Below, one piece after another: positions 17,698 through 23,493 of a stretch of DNA of 23,493 nucleotides. This DNA is from a virus. The notes under the pieces are model-generated. The model worked only from the letters and a program-made list of their open reading frames with translations. It was not told the DNA's origin and made no database searches. How positions within the stretch are numbered: position 1 is the stretch's first letter; each line of letters opens with the position of its first letter. The stretch covers positions 1 to 23,493 of IMG/VR virus record IMGVR_UViG_3300031658_000135; one strand, written 5' to 3'. A program made the position numbers and the translations under genes.

Positions 17698-18408
17698 TTA
17701 TCCTTGTTGTTGTGGTACACCAGAACCAAATCTAGATCCTGGATCTTGCATGCGGTCATTCTCAAGATCACTTACTGTGCCTGCTATAACCTTCAGTTCT
17801 CCTGCGAGTATACCTTGATTAATTCTTTGTATCATATCCATAGGTATAGGAAAGTCTGCAGTCTCATCTCCACTATAACAGTAAGTTGAACCACAATCCC
17901 CAAATCTAGAGACATCTCGAGGGTTCTCAAACACCCCTCTAATATTTATATTTTCTAAGCCCTCTGCATTATAGATGTACATAAATTCATCTATCATGAA
18001 AGCTTTCATTTTATTTTTTGTATACTTATCATGCTTCAACCACTTAACAGTATTTGAATTAACAAGTGCTATTGTATCTAATCCGGAAACACTACCTACA
18101 TAGGTAATTGCTTCTGAGAAGTTAAATCTAACCGTTTTAGGGATAGGTAATTTTGTTTTATATACATCACATCCTAAGTCGACTCCACAGCACTGGCTGC
18201 CATCTACTTTCTCGAGTGCTACACATCCTAAATCTTGTTCTATATGTCTACTTGTAAAACCGTTTTTAGCGTAATCTCTTCTAATGAACATTGCTCTATA
18301 GTGCAATATATTAAATTTTAATTGTTCTAATGATATGGATTCATCATGATGAGAGTTACCGCCCCGTACTAGGTTCAACAAGTTATATGCTATTTCGTTT
18401 AATGTCAT
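17698..18408 (-). CDS. crAss-like tail ring / adaptor structural protein, 236 aa
   Basis: The N-terminus TLNEIAYNLLNLVRGG at 2-17, the following ISLEQLKFNILHYRAMFIRRD at about 25-45, and EQDLGCVALEKVD at 57-69 match a family I recall in the tail-assembly block of crAss-like and related marine Bacteroidota phages. LPIPKTVRFNFSEAITYVGS at 87-106 and a conserved-looking INIRGVFENPRDVSRF complete the pattern. Four cysteines (62, 73, 74, 80) cluster in one loop, with two more in GDCGSTYC. It begins immediately after the spanin-like gene stop, with no gap. I infer one of the ring proteins below the portal. The ring number cannot be assigned by eye. Confidence 0.65.
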   Translation of the reverse strand: MTLNEIAYNLLNLVRGGNSHHDESISLEQLKFNILHYRAMFIRRDYAKNGFTSRHIEQDLGCVALEKVDGSQCCGVDLGCDVYKTKLPIPKTVRFNFSEAITYVGSVSGLDTIALVNSNTVKWLKHDKYTKNKMKAFMIDEFMYIYNAEGLENINIRGVFENPRDVSRFGDCGSTYCYSGDETADFPIPMDMIQRINQGILAGELKVIAGTVSDLENDRMQDPGSRFGSGVPQQQG

Positions 18409-18966
18409 TTAATATTTATATAATGTTCTACTTAATCCTATGTTGTGCGTCTTGTCTATTAGTCCATATCTATAGTAGTAGGAGTTACCCTTTTTATTCG
18501 TCCAACCCACTATAGGTGAAACATTAAACGAATGATCATTTCCCCCTAAATCTCCTCCTAACCAAATCCGAGTGTAGGGCTTTCTCTCGGTTATTCTTAC
18601 TGTGTCTATTGTATGTATATACTTAGGGAACTTAGCTGTATAATTAAAATCTTGATTAACTAATACCCCATCTACATAACTAGTTATTGTCCCTTTAATA
18701 AGTTCATCTTCCACTTCATTTTCATAACACCCAAGAGTATCATTATTGATGTAAACAGTATCGTAAGAAATACTGCGAGTAGTGAGGTAAATAGTATCCA
18801 GAACATATATGCTATCAATAGTCCTAGTAAAGATAGTATCAATGTCTTGATTCCCATTATTCCCTGTAGTATTTTGTTTTTCATTGCACTCTTGTAAAAA
18901 TATTATATAGAGGACTAGTACTATTATCGTCCATGTCTTTATTTGAAACTTTTCTAGTATAGCCAT
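18409..18966 (-). CDS. Spanin-like single-pass membrane protein downstream of endolysin
   Basis: This 185-residue protein has a short N-terminal cytoplasmic part, one membrane helix at about residues 12-25 (WTIIVLVLYIIFLQ), and a long exported part. The C at 27 is not in a proper lipobox, so I read the helix as a signal anchor. The periplasmic part has a repeated D-[TS]-[IV]-[YF] pattern (43-46, 51-54, 57-60, 69-72) suggesting extended beta strands. The C-terminal 50 residues (GGDLGGNDHSFNVSPIVGW, then YYYRYGLID and NIGLSRTL) look like an outer-membrane or beta-sheet domain. The gene overlaps the endolysin end by 13 bases. Such TM plus beta-tail proteins sit next to M15 endolysins in Bacteroidota phages and plausibly act as single-protein spanins that disrupt the outer membrane; that role is inference. 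Confidence 0.55.
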   Translation of the reverse strand: MAILEKFQIKTWTIIVLVLYIIFLQECNEKQNTTGNNGNQDIDTIFTRTIDSIYVLDTIYLTTRSISYDTVYINNDTLGCYENEVEDELIKGTITSYVDGVLVNQDFNYTAKFPKYIHTIDTVRITERKPYTRIWLGGDLGGNDHSFNVSPIVGWTNKKGNSYYYRYGLIDKTHNIGLSRTLYKY

Positions 18967-19313
18967 GATACCCTATTATCTTTATCTGGGTCACAATCTA
19001 CATGTATAAAGGTTTTCCCTATTCCTATTCTTGTAAACCCCGCCGCTATAAATGCAGCAATCATTATAAATCTTTCTCTTGACTCTTTACAACTTACATC
19101 CGCTGCTAATCCATGTAGATGTGAAGATTCAGACTTTCCCCCTACTACAGCGTTATGTATTATGGTTCTATACCCACTATTAATTTTAAAAGGAATACCT
19201 GCTATATCTCTTGCTTGATCTAACATCTCTAAGAACTCTTTAGACATAAATTCCCCAGATCCAAGTGAATCAGGACTATCAAATTCAGATAGAGTAAAAT
19301 ATTCTAGTTCCAT
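18954..19313 (-). CDS. Endolysin, M15-family peptidoglycan peptidase
   Basis: The product of 119 residues fits the phage M15 peptidase family (Peptidase_M15_3 type), zinc enzymes that cut the peptide cross-links of peptidoglycan. Visible hallmarks are FTLSEF at 6-11, PFKINSGYRT at 41-50, VGGK at 57-60, the zinc motif SSHLHGLAAD at 63-72 (His65 and Asp72 as ligands), and FIHVD at 102-106 with His104 as third ligand. No signal peptide or cell-wall-binding domain is present, so export depends on the holin. I chose the start at 19313, four bases after the holin stop, because the family begins at FTLSEF. An upstream ATG at 19352 would add 13 non-conserved residues and overlap the holin by 35 bases. 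This is the only gene here ending in TAG; an in-frame TAA follows four codons later. Confidence 0.88.
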   Translation of the reverse strand: MELEYFTLSEFDSPDSLGSGEFMSKEFLEMLDQARDIAGIPFKINSGYRTIIHNAVVGGKSESSHLHGLAADVSCKESRERFIMIAAFIAAGFTRIGIGKTFIHVDCDPDKDNRVSWLY

Positions 19314-19317
19314 AGTT

Positions 19318-19821
19318 TTACCTTTTAGTAATGTATTTATCCAACAAGTCATTTAGATATTTTTTTAATGGTATTTCTCTACCTGTTATTCTCTCCATAT
19401 TTTCTAAAATAGATATTATATACTCCCACATAATGTATCCTATAACAGTCTCATGAAATGCTGATGTGAACCATGCTATAACAGCTCCTTTAGTAGCGTA
19501 AGCCTCTGCAAAAACGTGTGTGATATAGATCAGAACAAGCCAGGTTAATAATTTAAATCCAAATCTAGATATTTTTCTAGAGACTATTTTTTTACCCTCT
19601 ACTATAGAAGCAGAAACACCTGACCCTAATTCAAAGATGACCATTACAAAGAAGGCCATAAATGTAGTATGATCAAATCCTAATAAAGTTGAACAGCATG
19701 CTATTATACCTCCCATTGGTAATGTGATTTTTAGTAATTTAAAATGTATCATTGATGTTGTAAAATCATGTAGATTGTCAAACCCAAAGTGGTCGACTGT
19801 GTTATGTATGAAGTTTTTCAT
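19318..19821 (-). CDS. Phage holin (Phage_holin_4-like), 167 aa
   Basis: The protein has three or four hydrophobic segments at about residues 31-48, 51-72, 89-106 and 113-138. It ends with a hydrophilic tail containing WEYIISILENMERITGREIP at 132-151. The ExxSILEN...G..xP pattern after the last helix is typical of the Phage_holin_4 / toxin-secretion holin family. It would assemble in the inner membrane and release the endolysin encoded immediately downstream. It is the first gene of the lysis cassette and is preceded by the only sizeable intergenic gap in the window. The stretch between helices 2 and 3 (VEGKKIVSRKISR) is basic and likely cytoplasmic. Confidence 0.8.
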   Translation of the reverse strand: MKNFIHNTVDHFGFDNLHDFTTSMIHFKLLKITLPMGGIIACCSTLLGFDHTTFMAFFVMVIFELGSGVSASIVEGKKIVSRKISRFGFKLLTWLVLIYITHVFAEAYATKGAVIAWFTSAFHETVIGYIMWEYIISILENMERITGREIPLKKYLNDLLDKYITKR

Positions 19822-19888
19822 AATTAATTGTTATATAAAGTTATATCATGTATACTTAAATAAACTATAATCCCTAGTGGTTTTCCCA
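19822..19888 (-). promoter_or_regulatory. 67-bp AT-rich gap before the lysis cassette, possible promoter
   Basis: This is the only gap longer than 22 bases in the window. On the minus strand it carries a GGG-rich start followed by AT-rich sequence with ATATAA-CT-TTATAT, a perfect 6-bp inverted repeat (19833-19838 with 19841-19846) ending 11 bases before the holin ATG. TAACTTTA resembles the TAnnTTTG minus-7 element of Bacteroidota promoters with one mismatch, but I see no convincing partner TTTG. A promoter or operator for lysis timing is possible but not shown. Confidence 0.25.
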
Positions 19889-20302
19889 TTATTCTATAAT
19901 TTTTTCTAAATTCATAATTTGTTGTGGAGTAATATCTTCAGGTAAAATATCAGGATTTAATAGGTGTAATTCAACTTCTACTATATCTTCCATTTTAGCT
20001 TTCATAGCTTCTATTTGTTCCTTTCTGATATTTACTATTTCAATGTTATCTGCTTCTAGTTTATCTATTTGCGCTTTAGAATCATCATCTTCTTTCTCAG
20101 CGATGGCTTGTACTTGTGAAGCTAAATCTAAAAATTCATCAGAAGGCTTCCCTAATTTTTCTAAAGGATCTAAAACTTCCTTTAAAATATTTAAATTTTT
20201 ACCTACTGGTAAACTAAACTGCTTACCTGTTAGATCCTTAACTGAAAATAATCCGTTAATAAGATCTAATAATTCTCCGTTTGTTGCTTTAATACTTGTC
20301 AT
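19889..20302 (-). CDS. Conserved phage protein of unknown function, 137 aa, coiled coil
   Basis: The N-terminal 45 residues (TNGELLDLINGLFSVKDLTG, then KQFSLPVGKNLNILKE) form a recognisable block seen in other Bacteroidota and marine phages, where it has no known function. Residues 55-110 are acidic and helical with heptad-like spacing, probably a coiled coil. The C-terminus (LPEDITPQQIMNLEKI at 120-135) is a short conserved-looking tail. There are no cysteines, membrane segments or enzyme motifs. Size, acidity and position between structural genes and the lysis cassette would suit a tail assembly chaperone or scaffold-like factor, but that is a guess. The start lies 17 bases after the previous stop, with an A/T-rich leader and no Shine-Dalgarno site. 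Confidence 0.6.
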   Translation of the reverse strand: MTSIKATNGELLDLINGLFSVKDLTGKQFSLPVGKNLNILKEVLDPLEKLGKPSDEFLDLASQVQAIAEKEDDDSKAQIDKLEADNIEIVNIRKEQIEAMKAKMEDIVEVELHLLNPDILPEDITPQQIMNLEKIIE

Positions 20303-20319
20303 TTTATATATTGGTTTTA

Positions 20320-20619
20320 TTATTCTGTGAATACGTACCTATCACTCCCGTGAATGCAAGCATCACAATGCTTGTTTGCAAAGTTAATAAAATTATCTAT
20401 AAGATGGGACTTTTTCCCACTTATTTTTCCGTCACAATCTGGAAGACAAGGTAATCCATCTTTTGGAAGTAAATAACTAATAAATTTTAAGGTCCATAGA
20501 TAGTCTGTAGAACAATTATCTAACGTACCATTTTTAATTTTGTTTAATATTTTATCTCCTTTCTCTGCAATACAGAGAGTTAAATTTTTTGTTACGTTTG
20601 GGTGGACTTCAAATGACAT
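20320..20619 (-). CDS. Small Cys-containing protein of unknown function, 99 aa
   Basis: I do not recognise this 99-residue protein. It has six cysteines (16, 36, 58, 62, 85, 88). C58-x3-C62 and H84-C85-x2-C88 with H90 could make a zinc site, or disulfides if exposed on the virion. The N-terminus (SFEVHPNVTKNLTLCIAEKG) and the middle (STDYLWTLKFISYLLPKDG) look globular and helical. It begins 18 bases after the stop of the large repeat protein, preceded by a very A-rich leader (AAAAAAATAAAAATT before ATG), the kind of start favoured in Bacteroidota. It may be an accessory of the repeat protein, since both are Cys-rich and adjacent. Confidence 0.55.
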   Translation of the reverse strand: MSFEVHPNVTKNLTLCIAEKGDKILNKIKNGTLDNCSTDYLWTLKFISYLLPKDGLPCLPDCDGKISGKKSHLIDNFINFANKHCDACIHGSDRYVFTE

Positions 20620-20637
20620 AATTTTTATTTTTTTAAG

Positions 20638-23493
20638 TTACGATACACAACAAAGTGGATCTGACATACATGAGGCTTGTGAGGTATTAGGACCTTCAAC
20701 AGAAACAACAGAACAGTTGCATCTTCCTACACAACACGTTACTATATTAATAGTATCAGAATTTACACTAGGAGATCCAAGAGCACCTGAAATAATAGTT
20801 GCAGTAGAAGGTGTACTTGAAACTGTACTACCTTCTATACTTATATTGTAACCAGTTACTGGGTCACACCCATCTGTACCTGGAGCAGATATTAGACTAG
20901 GAGTTGGAACACCAGCTGATATAGCTGCATCTATATAAGTTTTCCATGTAGTAAAGAATTGACCAGGCATTCCTGCATGTGTTATACTAGATATCTTCTT
21001 TTTCACAAATCCATTTAAGCAACATCCCGTAGGATAAGTTCCACAAGGTTGTGAAGACTGATAATAGAAACCAGAGAAGGTAGCAGTAATTCCATGCAGA
21101 AGTACTAAAGAAGTTAAGGCCATCTCCGCGTTAGGGAATGTAGTCCAAGGATCTAACTCAGTTGAATTATATGTATTTGTAGATAATAAAATTCCTTCAG
21201 CTATAGGTAAAGTTACTGCTACCCCTGAGCTACAAGTGTTTATAGAGGTACTAGCAGAAGGAATACAATCCCAATACTCTGCCTCACAATACATACAAGA
21301 TCCATCATCTATAGTTGCCCCTGAACTATAATTTGATGCCCCTGGATCAGTACAACCTTCGATCGAATATAAACAACTTCCATCGTCACATGTTGCTACA
21401 GCATCATAATTTGCAGCTAATGTATCAGTACATCCATAAAGACAGTATATACATGATCCATCATCTGCCACAGCTAAAGAATTATAGTTGTATGCAGTTA
21501 TATCTGTACATCCACAAATAGGTATAGTGGTTATAATTATAACTGGCATAACTACAGTACCTGCAGTACCACATGAAGGGGTAGTAGTTTCAGTGTATGT
21601 AAATCTCCATTGACTATTAGTAGTAATTAACTGTGTATGGAGTAAAGTGTTAAAGCCGTTAGAGGTACCTGTTATAGAAGCTACTATTGTAGTCCAAGTA
21701 GCCCCTCCATCTAAAGATTGCTCTAAGAATCCAGTAATAGACGTACCAGGAGTACATATCATATTCCATGTAATACTAGATGGTGTACCACATACAGTAG
21801 AAACAACTGTTGTAGGAGTTACTAAACACGCACAAAATCCAGGAGCTATACATAATGCTGGAGTACTTATAACATATTGTGCTGGTATGACAGTAGTATT
21901 AAATGCAGCTGGGTCATCACAAGCAGGAGTTTGTATATCAAAGGTGAATGTATTATCACATGTTTGAGGTACACCCCAAACTGGAGTAGAAATAGTGCTA
22001 ATAACCATCGAATAACTTCCATATCCTAGTCCTAAAGTAGTAAAGGTTGTACCTACACCAGAAGATACAGTAGCAGAGTTTGATACATTTCCAACGGCAT
22101 CAAATACAGCTATATATAATACTGTAGGTAATTGCACATTAGGAATAAGACCCATTGTTAAAATAGCTGTACCTGTAAATGATCCTGATGGATCCTCTAT
22201 AGTAGTAGTTAATGAAGCTTGAAACCAATTTGTAGTAGTGTTTGCTGACGCAGCGTCTATAACAAAAGCTTGCCCCGTCCCTGATAGCGATGCTCCCAAT
22301 GCTGTGGTAAAGCCACTACAGTATAAGCAACTTCCATCATCATTATTTGCATTAGAATCATAGTTTAATGCAGTTAGATCTGTACAACCATCTAAAGGTG
22401 CTATACATCCTACTGCGCAGGTTGCTAAAGGATTAAAGTTAGTTGAGCCTGCTACTGTTGCAGCAGTTGTTCCGTTACAGAATAAACCAGGATTTGCTGC
22501 TTCCCATATAGTACCACAATCCATACACCCATTAACACATAAATCTATACAACAATCATTATTCAGAGTAATATCTAAAGGACCTGTATACCCTTGATCA
22601 GGATCAGTACTATTACAATCACAGGTTGCTAAAGGATTATATTGAACATAAAGAGGATCAGTACAGCCAAATACACAGTAGTTACAACTACCATCATCTA
22701 TAGTCGCATAAGATACATAATTTCCTGCTGTAGAGTCTGTGCAACCTAAATAGTCACAGGTTCCATCATCTAAGTTAGCTGTTACACTATAATTACTTGC
22801 TGGTACTGTTGGATATGTAACCGTATTAAGTAGTGTAGCATAATCATTTGGAGATTGAGAATTTATACCATTCCATACTTCTGTGCCATCCCAATAAGCT
22901 TGAGTTTGTAATCCATCATCCATACAACCTGAATTAATATACACACAACAACCATCGTTAAGTGTTGCTACTACCGGTAATCCTGCGCAATTAAAGTTGT
23001 AATTAGATGCAGTAGGATCCGTACATCCAGGTACTAATAAACAAGACGTACAATCTAGTTCTAGTGTAACAGTTGGAGTTGAATCAATCAATTCACTTGC
23101 AGCATTGGCTGCCTGAATAGTATTATAACCAGAGAAAGTAAAACAATCTCCACCAGTTAATTTTATCACTGTTGATCCAATAGTTGGGCCCCATGTTGCA
23201 TTAGGCATTATTATGGCCGCATTATTATTAATACCTACCCAAGCTATAGTATTTAAAGCAGTAACTCCTGTTCCCACATCTACTATATTATAAATATCAG
23301 TTGTACCACATTTAGTCCATTCTAAGAAAAGATCAGGAGCTAAAGCACACGCTGCACAATCATTATATATATCCGCACTCCCAGAAAAATAAAAATCATT
23401 TCCTAACTCCAACTCACCTGCCATAGTCGTATACCCATGGTGAACTGAGGCAGGACCTGTATGGGGTCCTAAATATGTGATACAGTATTCATA
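20638..23493 (-). CDS. Cys-rich GCTD/DDGSC repeat protein, probable virion surface or fibre protein, N-terminus beyond window
   Basis: The frame has no stop up to the right edge, giving at least 951 codons. The first in-frame ATG is at 23424 (928 residues), but the 23 codons upstream are open and I think the true start lies outside. In numbering from that ATG: residues 1-130 hold Cys-bounded units (FYFSGSADIYNDCAAC at 11-26, then EWTKCG and CFTFSGYNTI); residues 133-369 and 638-713 hold nine degenerate repeats of the form GC[TM]D...NY...DDGSCxYC; residues 370-637 look like beta-sandwich domains; residues 714-928 are a distinct Cys-bearing C-terminal region. GCTDPxAxNYxxxAxxDDGSC repeats are common in secreted proteins of marine Flavobacteriia. 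No signal peptide, catalytic motif or membrane helix is seen. I infer a virion surface, appendage or receptor-binding role. Confidence 0.6.
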   Translation of the reverse strand, partial: YEYCITYLGPHTGPASVHHGYTTMAGELELGNDFYFSGSADIYNDCAACALAPDLFLEWTKCGTTDIYNIVDVGTGVTALNTIAWVGINNNAAIIMPNATWGPTIGSTVIKLTGGDCFTFSGYNTIQAANAASELIDSTPTVTLELDCTSCLLVPGCTDPTASNYNFNCAGLPVVATLNDGCCVYINSGCMDDGLQTQAYWDGTEVWNGINSQSPNDYATLLNTVTYPTVPASNYSVTANLDDGTCDYLGCTDSTAGNYVSYATIDDGSCNYCVFGCTDPLYVQYNPLATCDCNSTDPDQGYTGPLDITLNNDCCIDLCVNGCMDCGTIWEAANPGLFCNGTTAATVAGSTNFNPLATCAVGCIAPLDGCTDLTALNYDSNANNDDGSCLYCSGFTTALGASLSGTGQAFVIDAASANTTTNWFQASLTTTIEDPSGSFTGTAILTMGLIPNVQLPTVLYIAVFDAVGNVSNSATVSSGVGTTFTTLGLGYGSYSMVISTISTPVWGVPQTCDNTFTFDIQTPACDDPAAFNTTVIPAQYVISTPALCIAPGFCACLVTPTTVVSTVCGTPSSITWNMICTPGTSITGFLEQSLDGGATWTTIVASITGTSNGFNTLLHTQLITTNSQWRFTYTETTTPSCGTAGTVVMPVIIITTIPICGCTDITAYNYNSLAVADDGSCIYCLYGCTDTLAANYDAVATCDDGSCLYSIEGCTDPGASNYSSGATIDDGSCMYCEAEYWDCIPSASTSINTCSSGVAVTLPIAEGILLSTNTYNSTELDPWTTFPNAEMALTSLVLLHGITATFSGFYYQSSQPCGTYPTGCCLNGFVKKKISSITHAGMPGQFFTTWKTYIDAAISAGVPTPSLISAPGTDGCDPVTGYNISIEGSTVSSTPSTATIISGALGSPSVNSDTINIVTCCVGRCNCSVVSVEGPNTSQASCMSDPLCCVS
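21286..21513 (-). repeat. GCTD...DDGSC protein repeats, cluster 2 (three units)
   Basis: Three nearly regular units follow one another: GCTDITAYNYNSLAVADDGS, GCTDTLAANYDAVATCDDGS and GCTDPGASNYSSGATIDDGS, each closed by Cys. Unit length is about 26 residues. They are more regular than cluster 1 and sit after the beta-sandwich region. Confidence 0.85.
22318..23028 (-). repeat. GCTD...DDGSC protein repeats, cluster 1 (six units)
   Basis: Six units begin GCTDPTASNY, GCMDDGLQTQ, GCTDSTAGNY, GCTDPLYVQY, GCMDCG and GCTDLTALNY. The first four and the last end in variants of DDGSC (NDGCC, DDGTC, DDGSC, NDCC, DDGSC). Two units (GCMDDG and GCMDCG) carry long insertions before the closing Cys, and the closing part of the GCMDCG unit is degenerate. 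Conserved Cys, Asp and Gly positions suggest disulfide pairing, possibly with metal binding. Confidence 0.8.
23452..23470 (-). other. 6-bp inverted repeat near the right edge
   Basis: AGGACC and GGTCCT flank a 7-base loop, so the minus-strand RNA could form a short hairpin. The surrounding 70 bases are richer in G+C than the rest of the window. No T tract follows on the minus strand, so it is not a typical terminator. It lies inside the open frame of the repeat protein and may be chance. Confidence 0.25.

Noticed and set aside
18684-18884. 66-codon hydrophobic frame nested inside the spanin-like gene, like an Rz1 within Rz
   Set aside because: It has no lipobox or cysteine, unlike Rz1, and its hydrophobicity is explained by reading the Asp/Thr/Ile/Tyr-rich strand codons of the main gene one frame off. 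No strong ribosome binding site precedes it.
19314-19352. Upstream ATG at 19352 as endolysin start
   Set aside because: It would overlap the holin by 35 bases and add 13 residues unlike the family, which begins at FTLSEF. The ATG at 19313, just after the holin stop, fits better.
21286-23028. Repeated DNA in the right part as a possible CRISPR array or non-coding tandem repeat
   Set aside because: Unit lengths vary, the repeats keep one reading frame, and conservation is at Cys/Asp/Gly codons, so they are protein repeats.
1-23493. tRNA genes, rRNA, insertion sequences, attachment sites, rho-independent terminators
   Set aside because: Coding genes fill almost the whole window. I saw no cloverleaf, transposase, terminal inverted repeats or GC-rich hairpin with T tract between genes.

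Overview
The window looks like the tail, lysis and cargo block of a tailed phage genome from the crAss-like group (Crassvirales). It most likely infects an aquatic, probably marine, member of the Bacteroidota. The assignment rests on recognising conserved sequence signatures from memory; no database search was run. The strongest signatures are a P22 gp10-like stabilisation or muzzle protein of 1850 residues, a P22 gp4-like tail tubular protein, an IHF-like small protein of the kind crAss-like phages carry, and a run of very large cargo-type virion proteins. The DNA is AT-rich, gene starts lack clear Shine-Dalgarno sites and several are preceded by A-rich leaders, as in Bacteroidota and their phages. 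Thirteen of 14 visible stops are TAA, one is TAG and none is TGA. All frames read through under the standard bacterial code, so there is no sign of the stop-codon reassignment known in some crAss-like phages.

All 15 genes lie on the minus strand and should be read from high to low coordinates. They are packed with gaps of 0-22 bases or short overlaps, apart from one 67-base gap at 19822-19888. In order of transcription: a very Cys-rich extracellular-type protein with GCTD...DDGSC repeats, open at the right edge (20638-23493); two small unknown proteins (20320-20619 and 19889-20302); a lysis cassette of holin, M15-family endolysin and spanin-like protein (18409-19821); a ring or adaptor-type tail protein (17698-18408); a Lys-rich basic protein (16935-17675); an IHF-like protein (16462-16935); the tail tubular protein (15578-16462); the muzzle protein (10023-15575); and four consecutive cargo-type proteins of 441, 855, 769 and more than 1269 residues, the last open at the left edge (1-10021).

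Together these genes would build the short tail below the portal and fill the virion with proteins ejected into the host, with the lysis genes embedded in the same transcription unit. The most unusual points are the host-like Cys-rich repeat protein, a thrombospondin type 3-like calcium-binding motif inside an internal virion protein, an octad repeat in one cargo protein whose coding DNA is partly shared with its neighbour, and Gly-rich hydrophobic segments in four neighbouring cargo proteins that could form a membrane-spanning ejection conduit.
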